The notes: generated from the letters alone by a model not told the origin. 64,000 bases of DNA from an uncultured Nocardioides sp. (GCF_947488515.1 NZ_CANKZF010000003.1:496001-560000), one strand, 5' to 3'; shown: positions 16,785 to 29,761, counted from the first letter of the stretch. Program-made: numbers and translations.

Positions 16785-17516
16785 TCACACGCCGGCGACG
16801 CGCCCGGTGGCCGGGTCGCGGTCGGTCAGGCAGTAGACCTGGCCGCCCGGTGCCGTCAGCACGGTCCAGAACGCGTTCACCGACACGACCCCTGCCCCGA
16901 GACCGACGTGACGGGCGGTGTCGGCCTCACGGTCCGCCGTGGCGAGGTCGGGGTGCGCGCGGACCGGCCCGTCGGGCTCGTCGAGGCGCTGGAGGAGGAT
17001 CCGCACCCGCCCATCCTCGACCAGCCGGACGAAGTGGGGGAGGCTGCCGACCTGCGGCTCGCGGCCCGTCAGCTCGGACCAGAACGCCACCTCGGACTCC
17101 CAGTGGACGGCCGGGACGTCGAGGCACACCTGGTCGAGGACCGTCGTCCCGTCGCGGACCAGGGTCGGCTCCCCGTCGAGCAGCGTGTGGCAGAAGACCA
17201 GGCCGCCGGGGGAGCGCACCACCTCGACCTCGTGGTAGCGCCAGGCGGGGGTGGCACCGAGGTCGCCGGCCCGCGCGACGGTCGCCGGGCGGTCGGTCGA
17301 GTCGAGGTCGAGGTGCACCCCGGCCGGGCCGTCCACGGCCTGCAGCTTGACGTACGCCGATCCCGCCGGCGGCAGCAGCGTCAGGAACTGGCCCTGCTCG
17401 CCGCGCCGCGCGGACGGCGGCCAGCCGGTCACGGCCGACCAGAACGCGACGGCCTCCTCGTAGGCGGCCGCGGGCGTGTCGAGGAAGACCTGGATCCACT
17501 CGGGTCGCGCGCTCAT
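16785..17516 (-). CDS. VOC-family (glyoxalase/bleomycin-resistance-like) protein, two domains
   Basis: A 243-residue protein made of two VOC modules. The first starts WIQVFLDTPAAAYEEAVAFW and ends near PGGLVFCHTLLD; the second starts DQVCLDVPAVHWESEVAFWS and ends PGGQVYCLTDRDP. This is the paired beta-alpha-beta-beta-beta layout of the superfamily. Many homologues are uncharacterised; members include dioxygenases, isomerases and drug-binding proteins. The metal ligands are not all clear, so an enzymatic role is uncertain. It is divergent from another VOC gene at 17549. Confidence 0.85.
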   Translation of the reverse strand: MSARPEWIQVFLDTPAAAYEEAVAFWSAVTGWPPSARRGEQGQFLTLLPPAGSAYVKLQAVDGPAGVHLDLDSTDRPATVARAGDLGATPAWRYHEVEVVRSPGGLVFCHTLLDGEPTLVRDGTTVLDQVCLDVPAVHWESEVAFWSELTGREPQVGSLPHFVRLVEDGRVRILLQRLDEPDGPVRAHPDLATADREADTARHVGLGAGVVSVNAFWTVLTAPGGQVYCLTDRDPATGRVAGV

Positions 17517-17536
17517 GGCGTGATCCTCACACGTCG

Positions 17537-17542
17537 TAGGGT
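17537..17542 (+). promoter_or_regulatory. -10 box TAGGGT of a leaderless promoter
   Basis: TAGGGT ends 6 nt before ATG 17549 and decides that start over the GTG one codon upstream at 17546. Confidence 0.55.
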
Positions 17543-17548
17543 CAGGTG

Positions 17549-18001
17549 ATGGCCATCCCTCCAGCCAGCCACGCCCATCCCGCCGACTTCCCGCCGGTCG
17601 TCCCGCAGCTGCTGCAGGTCGTGCTCGACGCCCGCGACGCGCGCCGGGAGGCCGAGTTCTGGCGGATGCTCCTGGGGCTGGCCTACCGAGCGGGCGACGA
17701 GGCGCCCGAGGACGGCGACGACGACGCGGACTGGCTGGTGCTCACCCACCCGGACGGCCGGCGGGCGCTGGCGGTGCAGGACGTCGAGCAGCTGACGGCG
17801 AGCCGCTGGCCCGAGCCCGGGCACCCGTCGGTGTCGCACCTCGACACCACGGTCCCGTCGCGGTCCGCCCTGGACGCCGTGCACGACCTGGTGCTGGAGC
17901 TCGGCGGCGAGCTGCGCCTGGACCGCACCGACGACCCGGAGGAGCCGCTGCGGGCCTACGCCAGCCCGGAGGGGCACATCTTCTGCGTGTTCGTCGCCTG
18001 A
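17549..18001 (+). CDS. VOC-family protein, single domain
   Basis: A 150-residue protein with one VOC-like unit pair: LLQVVLDARDARREAEFWRM at the N-terminus and HLDTTVPSRSALDAVHDLVL to SPEGHIFCVFVA at the C-terminus. It resembles the glyoxalase-like domain proteins common in actinomycetes, often encoded near each other. The divergent neighbour at 16785-17516 is a two-domain member. No specific substrate can be named. Confidence 0.82.
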   Translation: MAIPPASHAHPADFPPVVPQLLQVVLDARDARREAEFWRMLLGLAYRAGDEAPEDGDDDADWLVLTHPDGRRALAVQDVEQLTASRWPEPGHPSVSHLDTTVPSRSALDAVHDLVLELGGELRLDRTDDPEEPLRAYASPEGHIFCVFVA

Positions 18002-18033
18002 GGCTGGGCGAGCCGGCCACCGGGACGCGGGGG

Positions 18034-19290
18034 TCAGGCCAGCCCGAGCCCGCGTGCCTCCTCCCAGAGGTCGTCGCGGACCCGCGGGTGGGCGGCGTTC
18101 TCGATCAGGTTGCGCGCCTGCTCGCGCTCGCTGCGGCCCCACATCCAGGCGATGCCCTGCTCGGTGACGACGGCGCCGTGCTGGAACGACGTCACCGGCT
18201 CGTCGACCAGCGGCACGATCGTCGAGACGTCGGCGCGTGGGTGCCAGCTGCGCAGCGCCATGAAGGCCCGCCCGCCCGGCGAGTGGCTCGCCCCCACGGT
18301 GAAGTCGGTCTGGCCGCCGAATCCGCTGTAGATCCGCGTGCCGATCCGTGAGGCGTTGGCCTGGTCGAACAGGTCGACCTGGAGCGCGGTGTTGATCGAG
18401 GTCATCGCCGGCTGCTGGGCGATCGCGGCGGGGGAGTTGGTGGTCTCGGTGCGCAGCATCCGCACCCGCGGGTTGTCGTCGACCCAGTCGTAGAGCTCCT
18501 GGCTGCCGAACACGAACGACGTACGCACCGGGGTGCCGCGGTCGAGCGCACCCGCCTGCTCGAGGACGAGGACCCCGTCGCTGAACATCTCGGTCCACAC
18601 CTTCAGCCCGCGCCGCTCGAGCACCCCGACGATCGTGGCGTCCGGCACCTCGCCGATGCCTGCCTGGAGGGTGGCCCCGTCGCCGATCTCGGCGGCGACG
18701 CGGGCGCCGATCAACCGGGCGTCGTCGCTCGGCGGTCCGGCGAGGTGGGTCGTCAGCGGGACGTCGACCTCCACCCCGAGGTCGACGGCGTCGAGCGGCA
18801 GCACCGCGTCGCCGAAGGTCCACGGCATCCGCGGGTTGAGCTGGGCGACCACGAGCGCGCCCCGCTCCCGAGCCGCCTCGATGGCGGCCGGCAGCACGTT
18901 GACCTCGAGCCCGAGCGACACCTGCCCGTCGCGCGGCGTCGTGGTGTGCACGACGACGACGTCGGGGGCCAGCGGCCCGTGGAAGAGCCGCGGAACCATC
19001 GACAGCCGGCAGGGGACGTAGGCCAGCCGTGGGTGCCGCCGGAAGCCGGGACCCACGAACGTCGTCTCCGGGACGACGCCGTCGTGGATGGGTAGGTCGG
19101 ACTGGGCGTTGAGGGCGTGGAGGCGGGCCGCCGGGAGCTCGGCCAGCACGGGTCCGAGCACGGTGACCGGCGAGGCGAAGTTGCCGCTGGCGACCACGCG
19201 CGGCACGTGGCCCGCCTCGAGGCCGGCGCAGTGCTCGGCAACGGAACGGACGGCCTGCTCGAGCTCGACGACGCGCATGCGATCAGCCAT
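18034..19290 (-). CDS. acetyl-CoA hydrolase/transferase family protein (4-hydroxybutyrate CoA-transferase-like)
   Basis: A protein of about 418 residues of the Cat1/AbfT-type CoA-transferase family, which moves CoA between acyl groups or hydrolyses acetyl-CoA. Family segments are DVVVVHTTTPRDGQVSLGLE, the GDGATLQAGIGEVPDATI turn, WTEMFSDGVLVLEQAG, the GFGGQTDFTVGASHSPGGRA strand, and the C-terminal ITEQGIA-like VVTEQGIAWMWG. The start is set at ATG 19290 (MADRMRVVELEQAV); longer in-frame starts up to 19473 run through the divergent ABC-F leader and look spurious. The natural substrate is unknown. Confidence 0.88.
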   Translation of the reverse strand: MADRMRVVELEQAVRSVAEHCAGLEAGHVPRVVASGNFASPVTVLGPVLAELPAARLHALNAQSDLPIHDGVVPETTFVGPGFRRHPRLAYVPCRLSMVPRLFHGPLAPDVVVVHTTTPRDGQVSLGLEVNVLPAAIEAARERGALVVAQLNPRMPWTFGDAVLPLDAVDLGVEVDVPLTTHLAGPPSDDARLIGARVAAEIGDGATLQAGIGEVPDATIVGVLERRGLKVWTEMFSDGVLVLEQAGALDRGTPVRTSFVFGSQELYDWVDDNPRVRMLRTETTNSPAAIAQQPAMTSINTALQVDLFDQANASRIGTRIYSGFGGQTDFTVGASHSPGGRAFMALRSWHPRADVSTIVPLVDEPVTSFQHGAVVTEQGIAWMWGRSEREQARNLIENAAHPRVRDDLWEEARGLGLA

Positions 19291-19347
19291 GGGGCCAGCG
19301 TGGCAGCCAGCGGCGGCAAATTGCTGGGCCATCCGGCCCGGACCGCC

Positions 19348-19353
19348 TAGGCT
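19348..19353 (+). promoter_or_regulatory. -10 box TAGGCT of the ABC-F leader
   Basis: TAGGCT lies 10 nt before ATG 19364 of a five-codon ORF and 105 nt before the ABC-F start. The transcript would begin within a few bases of the small ORF. Confidence 0.55.
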
Positions 19354-19363
19354 GTTGGTCATC

Positions 19364-19381
19364 ATGTGGATCCAGGACTGA
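19364..19381 (+). CDS. possible five-residue leader peptide MWIQD
   Basis: ATG TGG ATC CAG GAC TGA lies at the predicted 5' end of the ABC-F mRNA, 77 nt upstream of the ABC-F start codon. Short ORFs of this kind control many antibiotic-resistance ABC-F and methyltransferase genes through drug-stalled ribosomes. Its end, AGGACT (19374-19379), can pair with AGTCCT (19429-19434), and the same GTCCT can pair with AGGAC in the ABC-F Shine-Dalgarno (19448-19452), so the two pairings exclude each other. Translation is unproven. Confidence 0.4.
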   Translation: MWIQD

Positions 19382-19400
19382 CCCGACTCGCGTCCGCGGC

Positions 19401-19416
19401 GGCGCACCAGTGCGCC
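19401..19416 (+). promoter_or_regulatory. hairpin in the ABC-F leader
   Basis: GGCGCA and TGCGCC form a 6-bp stem with a CCAG loop between the small ORF and the ABC-F gene. An outer pairing GACTCG (19385-19390) with CGAGTC (19427-19432) encloses it and overlaps the strand that can mask the Shine-Dalgarno. Confidence 0.4.
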
Positions 19417-19458
19417 CGAGGCCCGGCGAGTCCTCCCTGATCTCCGAAGGACGTCCGC

Positions 19459-21123
<1,665 letters not shown>

Positions 21124-21185
21124 GGCCGCCCGGGCACGCCGTCTCGACAGGCCGACACGATGCCGGGGCGGAGCGGTGTCGCTGG

Positions 21186-21191
21186 TAGGGT
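21186..21191 (+). promoter_or_regulatory. -10 box TAGGGT of the carA-pyrF operon
   Basis: TAGGGT lies 17 bp before the second PyrR hairpin, as at pyrR. It gives the second pyr block its own promoter. Confidence 0.5.
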
Positions 21192-21208
21192 CGGCGACGG
21201 CTCGAACA

Positions 21209-21245
21209 TCCTTTAACGATCCGTCCCGTGAGGCGGAGAAGGAGG
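21209..21245 (+). promoter_or_regulatory. PyrR-binding RNA hairpin overlapping the carA Shine-Dalgarno
   Basis: It has the same design as at 12961-12997: TCCTT (21209-21213) pairs with AAGGA (21239-21243), CCG pairs with CGG, and the loop TCCCGTGAGG matches the PyrR consensus UCCNGNGAGG. The sequence from CATCCTTTAACGA to GGCGGAGAAGGAGGT is nearly identical to the pyrR leader. AAGGAGG is 6 nt from ATG 21252, so PyrR binding should block carA translation. Confidence 0.85.
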
Positions 21246-21251
21246 TACGGC

Positions 21252-22397
21252 ATGGCTCTGCCTGCCAGGAATCAGACCGCAGCGATCATGGTCCTCGAGG
21301 ACGGACGCACCTTTCGCGGTGAGTCGTTCGGAGCCGAGGGCGAGACCTTCGGCGAGGCGGTCTTCTCCACCGGCATGACCGGCTACCAGGAGACGCTGAC
21401 CGACCCCAGCTACCACCGCCAGGTCGTCGTGATGACGGCCCCGCACGTCGGCAACACCGGCATGAACGACGAGGACACCGAGTCCTCGCGCATCTGGGTC
21501 GCCGGCTACGTCGTGCGCGACCCGGCCCGCGTTCCGTCCAGCTGGCGCAGCGTGCGCAGCCTGGACGACGACCTGCGCGACCAGGGCGTCGTCGGCATCA
21601 GCGGTGTCGACACCCGTGCGCTGACCCGCCACCTGCGCGAGCGCGGTGCGATGCGCGTCGGCATCTCCACGACGGAGACCGACCCCCAGCGCCTGCTGGC
21701 GCGGGTGCTGCAGTCGGGCGAGATGGCCGGCGCCAACCTCAGCGAGGCCGTCAGCACGCAGGAGGCCTACGTCGTCCCCGCCGTCGGCGACAGGCGCTTC
21801 ACCGTCGCTGCCGTCGACCTCGGCATCAAGTCCAACACCCCGCGCATGATGAGCGAGCGCGGCATCGAGGTGCACGTCCTCCCGGCGACCTCGACCATCG
21901 AGGACGTGCGGGCGGTCAGCCCCGACGGGCTGTTCTTCTCCAACGGTCCGGGTGACCCCGCGGCCACCACGGGACAGGTGCAGCTGCTGCAGGACGCGCT
22001 TCGCGTGGGCATCCCCTACTTCGGCATCTGCTTCGGCAACCAGCTCTTCGGCCGCGCCCTCGGCTTCGGCACCTACAAGCTGAAGTACGGCCACCGCGGC
22101 ATCAACCAGCCGGTGATGGACCGCACCACCGGCAAGGTCGAGGTCACCGCCCACAATCACGGCTTCGCGGTGGACGCCCCGCTCGAGGGATCGACGGCGA
22201 CCGAGTTCGGCGAGGTGTCTGTCAGCCACGTGTGCCTCAACGACGACGTCGTCGAGGGACTCGAGCTCCGCGACGCCGACGGCCGGCTGACGAGCTTCTC
22301 GGTCCAGTACCACCCCGAGGCGGCAGCCGGCCCGCACGATGCGGCGTACCTCTTCGACCGGTTCAGCGATCTCATGTCCGACAGGAAGGACGCCTGA
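21252..22397 (+). CDS. carA: carbamoyl-phosphate synthase small (glutaminase) subunit
   Basis: A 381-residue glutamine amidotransferase subunit that feeds ammonia to CarB for carbamoyl phosphate, shared by pyrimidine and arginine synthesis. The N-terminal CPSase domain has TFGEAVFSTGMTGYQETLTDPSY; the class I amidotransferase domain has the nucleophile elbow YFGICFGNQLFGRALG (catalytic Cys) and the HPE dyad in VQYHPEAAAGPHD. ATG 21252 is chosen because AAGGAGG of the PyrR hairpin is 6 nt upstream. It heads carA-carB-pyrD-pyrK-DHODH-like-pyrF, in which most genes overlap or nearly touch. Confidence 0.97.
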   Translation: MALPARNQTAAIMVLEDGRTFRGESFGAEGETFGEAVFSTGMTGYQETLTDPSYHRQVVVMTAPHVGNTGMNDEDTESSRIWVAGYVVRDPARVPSSWRSVRSLDDDLRDQGVVGISGVDTRALTRHLRERGAMRVGISTTETDPQRLLARVLQSGEMAGANLSEAVSTQEAYVVPAVGDRRFTVAAVDLGIKSNTPRMMSERGIEVHVLPATSTIEDVRAVSPDGLFFSNGPGDPAATTGQVQLLQDALRVGIPYFGICFGNQLFGRALGFGTYKLKYGHRGINQPVMDRTTGKVEVTAHNHGFAVDAPLEGSTATEFGEVSVSHVCLNDDVVEGLELRDADGRLTSFSVQYHPEAAAGPHDAAYLFDRFSDLMSDRKDA

Positions 22398-22398
22398 C

Positions 22399-25725
<3,327 letters not shown>

Positions 25726-25727
25726 CC

Positions 25728-26756
25728 GTGCGGCCCTACGACGTGCTCTTCGAGCAGGCCCTCACCCGGGTCGACCCCGAGCGCATCCACCACGCGGCGT
25801 TCCGGGCGATCCGGGTGGCGTCGCCCGTCACGACCCGGGCCGTGCGCCTGCCGTCCGTGCCGGTGCACGCCCTCGGCCTGACCTTCCCGCACCCGCTCGG
25901 CCTCGCCGCCGGCTTCGACAAGAACGCCGTCGGCATCGACGGCCTGGCGGCCCTGGGCTTCGGGCACGTCGAGATCGGGACGGTCACCGGCGAGGGACAG
26001 CCGGGCAACCCGCAGCCGCGGCTGTTCCGGCTCACCGACGACCACGCGATCGTCAACCGGATGGGCTTCAACAACGACGGCGCCGAGGTCGTGGCCCGTC
26101 GGCTCGCCGCTTGGCGGGCCGGTGGCGGCTCGACGATCCTCGGCGTGAACATCGGCAAGACCAAGGTGGTGCCGGAGGACGAGGCAGCCCGCGACTACGA
26201 GAAGTCCGCCGGCCTGCTCGCCCCCTACGCCGACTACCTCGTCGTCAACGTCTCCTCGCCCAACACGCCCGGACTGCGCAACCTCCAGGCCGTGGAGAAG
26301 CTCGAGCCGCTACTGGCCGCCGTACGCCGTCGCGCCGACGAGGTGCGTCCGGACCACCGCGTCCCGCTGCTGGTGAAGATCGCCCCGGACCTCAGCGACG
26401 ACGACGTCGCGGCGGTGGCCGACCTGGCCCTCGCCAGCGGCCTCGACGGCATCATCGCGACCAACACCACGATCAGTCGCGACGGCCTGGCGACCCCGTC
26501 CGCGCGGGTCGAGGAGGTCGGCGCCGGGGGGCTGAGCGGCCGCCCGCTCACCACCCGGTCCGAGGCCGTGGTCCGGATGCTCCGCGACCGGGTCGGGCCG
26601 GACCTGACGATCGTCGGCGTCGGCGGCATCACGACGGTGGACGACGCCCGCCGCCGGCTGTCCGCGGGGGCGGACCTGCTCCAGGGCTACACCGCCTTCG
26701 TCTACGAGGGGCCGCTCTGGGCCCGACGCATCGTGCGGGGGCTCGCGCAGGCATGA
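25728..26756 (+). CDS. pyrD: dihydroorotate dehydrogenase, class 2 (quinone-dependent)
   Basis: A 342-residue FMN enzyme that oxidises dihydroorotate to orotate and passes electrons to the quinone pool. The membrane-contact helices are at the N-terminus (YDVLFEQALTRVDPERIHHAAF). FMN-site segments are GLAAGFDKNAVGIDGL and IVNRMGFNNDG; the catalytic serine lies in NVSSPNTPGLRNLQ (residues 174-187), and IATNTTISRDG and VGVGGITTVDDAR complete the barrel. GTG 25728 is two bases after the carB stop. All class 2 residues are intact, so this should be the working DHODH of the operon. In M. tuberculosis pyrD lies elsewhere in the genome. Confidence 0.96.
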   Translation: MRPYDVLFEQALTRVDPERIHHAAFRAIRVASPVTTRAVRLPSVPVHALGLTFPHPLGLAAGFDKNAVGIDGLAALGFGHVEIGTVTGEGQPGNPQPRLFRLTDDHAIVNRMGFNNDGAEVVARRLAAWRAGGGSTILGVNIGKTKVVPEDEAARDYEKSAGLLAPYADYLVVNVSSPNTPGLRNLQAVEKLEPLLAAVRRRADEVRPDHRVPLLVKIAPDLSDDDVAAVADLALASGLDGIIATNTTISRDGLATPSARVEEVGAGGLSGRPLTTRSEAVVRMLRDRVGPDLTIVGVGGITTVDDARRRLSAGADLLQGYTAFVYEGPLWARRIVRGLAQA

Positions 26757-27586
26757 CGGAGGTCCGCGGTGCGGTGCACGTCGAGGGCGAGGTGGTCGCC
26801 ACCAAGCGCATCGGCGCCTTCCGGCACCTGACGCTGACGGCCCCGGGCGTTCCCGAGCGGTTCCGCGCCGGCACCTTCGTGGCAGTGACCGTCGCCGACC
26901 ACGTCGCCCGCCGCGCCCTGTGGGTGCACCGCGTGCGCGCGTCCAGCGCGTACGGCCCCACACTCGACGTCGTGGTCGAGGCGCGGGGGAGCGGCACCCA
27001 GTGGCTCACCGCCCAGCCGGTCGGCGCCAGGATCGCGATCACCGGGCCGCTCGGGCGCCCGTTCGCCCTGCCCAAGGAGCCCGTGGCCTGCCTGCTCGTC
27101 GGCGAGGGGTACGCCGCCGCGCCGCTCTTCCCGCTCGCCGAGCGGCTGCGCGAGCGGGGCTGCCAGGTCTCCCTCGTCGTGTCCGCGCCCGACGAGGCGC
27201 ACCTGCTCTCCGCGCTCGAGGCCCGTCGTTCGGCGCGGTCGGTCACCGTCCTCACCGCCGACGGGTCCGTCGGCGTGCGGGGCCGCGTCACCGATGCCCT
27301 CGACGACCTGGTCGCGCGCAGCGACGCCGACATCGTCTACGCCGCCGGGCCGACCCCGGTGCTGGCAGCCGCCGCGTCGGCGGCCGAGCGCTCCGGCGCC
27401 TGGAGCCAGGTGGCGGTCGAGGCCCCGACACCCTGCGGCACCGGGCTCTGCCACGGCTGCCCGTTGCCCGTCGTCGGCGAGGACGGTGTCGACCGGGTGG
27501 TCCGCGCCTGCACCGAGGGGCCGGTCGTGCGTGGCGACCGGGTCCGCTGGGACGCCCTGCCGGATGCCCTGGGGCAGGCGCGGTGA
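26753..27586 (+). CDS. pyrK: PyrK-like iron-sulfur flavoprotein, electron transfer subunit
   Basis: A 277-residue ferredoxin-reductase-type protein. It has an N-terminal FAD-binding barrel (GSGTQWLTAQPVGARIAITG, then PLGRPFALP), a nucleotide-binding segment LLVGEGYAAAPLFPLAERL, and a C-terminal [2Fe-2S] site CGTGLCHGCP followed by a fourth Cys in VRACTEG. In class 1B systems PyrK passes electrons from PyrD to NAD+. Here the operon's complete DHODH is class 2, which does not need PyrK, and the neighbouring class-1B-like protein lacks its catalytic Cys. The usual RPxSI FAD motif is replaced by RRALWV. ATG 26753 overlaps the pyrD stop (ATGA). Confidence 0.85.
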   Translation: MTEVRGAVHVEGEVVATKRIGAFRHLTLTAPGVPERFRAGTFVAVTVADHVARRALWVHRVRASSAYGPTLDVVVEARGSGTQWLTAQPVGARIAITGPLGRPFALPKEPVACLLVGEGYAAAPLFPLAERLRERGCQVSLVVSAPDEAHLLSALEARRSARSVTVLTADGSVGVRGRVTDALDDLVARSDADIVYAAGPTPVLAAAASAAERSGAWSQVAVEAPTPCGTGLCHGCPLPVVGEDGVDRVVRACTEGPVVRGDRVRWDALPDALGQAR

Positions 27587-28425
27587 GCGCGCAGCTGCCG
27601 GGCCCCGTGATGGTTGCCGCCGGCTGCGGTGGCACCGGGCGCGAGCTGGAGGCGTACGCCGGCCCGGCAGGCCTCGTCGGCCTCGACCTCGTCACGCGCT
27701 CGATCACCCTCGACGCCCGCGCGGGCGGAGCCGGTCCGCGCATCGCCGAGGTCCCCGGCGGGCTGGTCAACGCCGTCGGCCTCCCGAACCCCGGGCTGGA
27801 CCACTTCCTCGCCACCGAGCTTCCCTGGCTGGTCCGCGCCGGCGTGCGAGTGCTGGTCTCGATCGCCGGCGCGACGATGGGGGAGTACGCCGACCTCGCC
27901 CGGCGGCTCAGCTCGGCCCCGGGCGTCGCCGGCCTCGAGGTCAACGTGGGCGCGCCCGACGACGTCGGCACGGGCCTGTTCGAGGTCCGCGAGCCGTTCC
28001 ACGCGGCCAGCGTCGTCGCCGCCGTGCGCCGGGAGTTCCCCACGGACCGGCCGGTGCTCGCCAAGCTGCGCCCGGACGTGTCCCGGATCGTCGAGGGCGC
28101 CCGCTCGTGCCACGAGGCCGGGGCGACGGCGGTCGTGGTCGGCAACGCCGTCCCCGCCGCGTTCCCCGACGGTCGCTCGGGCGGCCTGAGCGGGCCGGCC
28201 GTCGCGCCGATCGCGCTGCGGTGCGTCGCCGAGGTGCACCGCGCGCTGCCCGGCGTCCCGGTCATCGGCTGCGGTGGCGTGCGCGACCTCCGGTCGGCGA
28301 ACGCGTACCTCGACGCCGGCGCCGTCGCCGTGCAGGTCGGCACCGCCCTGCTCCACGACCCCACCACCGTCTCCCGGCTCCGGGCCGACCTCGCACCCAC
28401 CGATCGATTGATGGAGGACGCATGA
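27583..28425 (+). CDS. class-1B dihydroorotate dehydrogenase homologue lacking the catalytic cysteine
   Basis: A 280-residue TIM-barrel flavoprotein homologous to PyrD1B. FMN-barrel features are kept: VNAVGLPNPGLDHFL (about 62-76), AKLRPDVSRI, VVGNAVPAAF, SGGLSGPAVAPIALRC and VIGCGGVRDLRSANAYLDAG. The active-site loop that reads N-I-S-C-P-N in working class 1B enzymes is NVGAPD (121-126), so Ser-Cys is Gly-Ala and the Asn is Asp. The lysine of the TKT-type motif is Arg (R39 in VTRSIT). Dihydroorotate oxidation by the usual mechanism is therefore unlikely. GTG 27583 overlaps pyrK, so it probably partners PyrK in another redox reaction. Confidence 0.85.
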   Translation: MSAQLPGPVMVAAGCGGTGRELEAYAGPAGLVGLDLVTRSITLDARAGGAGPRIAEVPGGLVNAVGLPNPGLDHFLATELPWLVRAGVRVLVSIAGATMGEYADLARRLSSAPGVAGLEVNVGAPDDVGTGLFEVREPFHAASVVAAVRREFPTDRPVLAKLRPDVSRIVEGARSCHEAGATAVVVGNAVPAAFPDGRSGGLSGPAVAPIALRCVAEVHRALPGVPVIGCGGVRDLRSANAYLDAGAVAVQVGTALLHDPTTVSRLRADLAPTDRLMEDA

Positions 28426-29246
28426 CCCCCTTCGGCACCCGCCTGGCCCACGCCATCGAGGAGCGCGGGCGGTTCTGCGTCGGCATCGACCCCCACGCCG
28501 CGCTGCTGCACGACTGGGGTCTCACCGACGACGTCGCGTCCCTGGAGCGGTTCGCGTTGACCGTGGTCGAGGCGGTCGCGCCCGTGGTGGGCGTGGTGAA
28601 GCCGCAGAGCGCCTTCTACGAGCGCTTCGGCAGCCGCGGGATCGCCGTCCTCGAGCGGGTCGTGGCCGAGTCCCGCGCGGCCGGGGCGCTGGTGCTGATG
28701 GACGCCAAGCGCGGGGACATCGGCTCGACCAGCCAGGCCTACGCCGACGCCTACCTCGACCCCACGTCGCCGCTGGGCTGCGACGCGGTCACCGCCAGCC
28801 CCTACCTCGGCTTCGGCTCGCTCGACCCGATGCTCGATGCCTGCCGTCGCCACGGCGGCGGCCTGTTCGTCCTCGCCCTGACCTCCAACAAGGAGGGCCC
28901 CGAGGTCCAGCACGCCCGCACCGGGGACGGCACGGTCGCCGGGACGGTGCTGGCGCACCTGCGCGCCGCCAACGCGGGGGCCGAGCCGGTCGGGTCCTTC
29001 GGCGCGGTCGTCGGCGCCACGATCGGCGACACAGAGGAGGACCTCGACGTCAACGGCCCGCTGCTCGTGCCGGGCTTCGGAGCCCAGGGCGGCACGGTCG
29101 ACGACATGGCGCGCATCTTCGGGCGCGCCGCGCGGTGGGCGCTCCCCAGCTCCTCGCGCGACGTGCTGCGGGCCGGGCCCGACGTGGGAGCGCTCCGCGA
29201 CGCCGCCCGGCGCGGCAACGACGCCGTGCGAGGCTTGGGGGCGTGA
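28422..29246 (+). CDS. pyrF: orotidine-5'-phosphate decarboxylase (long, mycobacterial type)
   Basis: A 274-residue enzyme for the last step of UMP synthesis, OMP to UMP. The catalytic Asp-Lys-Asp array is LVLMDAKRGDIGSTSQAYA (about residues 88-106). GRFCVGIDPH and VVKPQSAFYERFG near the start and VPGFGAQGGTVDD near the end bind the nucleotide. Length and motif place it in OMPdecase group 2, as in Mycobacterium. ATG 28422 overlaps the stop of the DHODH-like gene. Note that pyrE (orotate phosphoribosyltransferase) is not in this window. Confidence 0.96.
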   Translation: MTPFGTRLAHAIEERGRFCVGIDPHAALLHDWGLTDDVASLERFALTVVEAVAPVVGVVKPQSAFYERFGSRGIAVLERVVAESRAAGALVLMDAKRGDIGSTSQAYADAYLDPTSPLGCDAVTASPYLGFGSLDPMLDACRRHGGGLFVLALTSNKEGPEVQHARTGDGTVAGTVLAHLRAANAGAEPVGSFGAVVGATIGDTEEDLDVNGPLLVPGFGAQGGTVDDMARIFGRAARWALPSSSRDVLRAGPDVGALRDAARRGNDAVRGLGA

Positions 29247-29689
29247 AGCTCCTGGCCCCGGCGGCCCTCCTGCTCGGCCTGGTCTGCGGGGCGGTGACGG
29301 GGTGCTCCAGCGACCCGCAGGCCGACTACTGCAAGGCGGTCGAGGAGCACCAGGCCGATCTCAGCGACGTGGCCGCCTCCGACGACGCCGGCGCGGTCTT
29401 CGACGCACTCGACGACTACGAGGAGCTTGCCGAGCAGGCACCGCGCGACATCGCCGACGACTGGGCGGCCGTGGTCGGCCCCCTGCGCACGCTCGAGGAG
29501 GCGCTCGACGCGCACGACGTCGACCCGTCGACGTACCGGGCCGACGAGCCCCCTGCCGGGCTGGACGCCGACGCGCAAGAGGAGATCGAGGCGGCCGCTC
29601 GCGCGGTCGGGGCCCAGCGCACGGTCGACGCGATGTCCGCGGTCGAGCAGCACGCGCTCGACGTGTGCGGCACCCCGCTCTCGCGCTGA
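29243..29689 (+). CDS. small lipoprotein of unknown function
   Basis: A 148-residue secreted protein with a lipoprotein signal: hydrophobic residues 4-18 and a lipobox AVTGC with the lipidated Cys at about 21. The mature part is acidic and helical (EEHQADLSDVAASDDAGAVF and so on) with two cysteines, YCKAVEE near the start and VCGTPLSR at the end, that could form a disulfide. GTG 29243 overlaps the pyrF stop by 4 bp, so it is cotranscribed with the pyr operon. Homologues in this position are known in Nocardioides-type genomes only as hypothetical proteins. I cannot name a function. Confidence 0.8.
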   Translation: MKLLAPAALLLGLVCGAVTGCSSDPQADYCKAVEEHQADLSDVAASDDAGAVFDALDDYEELAEQAPRDIADDWAAVVGPLRTLEEALDAHDVDPSTYRADEPPAGLDADAQEEIEAAARAVGAQRTVDAMSAVEQHALDVCGTPLSR

Positions 29690-29731
29690 CCATGGTGAAG
29701 GTCACGTCGGCGCCCTCCGCCGCCGGCCCGA

Positions 29732-29761
29732 TTGCCCCACCCGACGCGACCTGACTAGATT
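29732..29761 (+). promoter_or_regulatory. sigma-70-type promoter of mihF-gmk-rpoZ
   Basis: TTGCCC (29732-29737) and TAGATT (29756-29761) are spaced 18 bp, with the mihF GTG 69 bp downstream. It separates the housekeeping block from the pyr operon. Confidence 0.5.
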
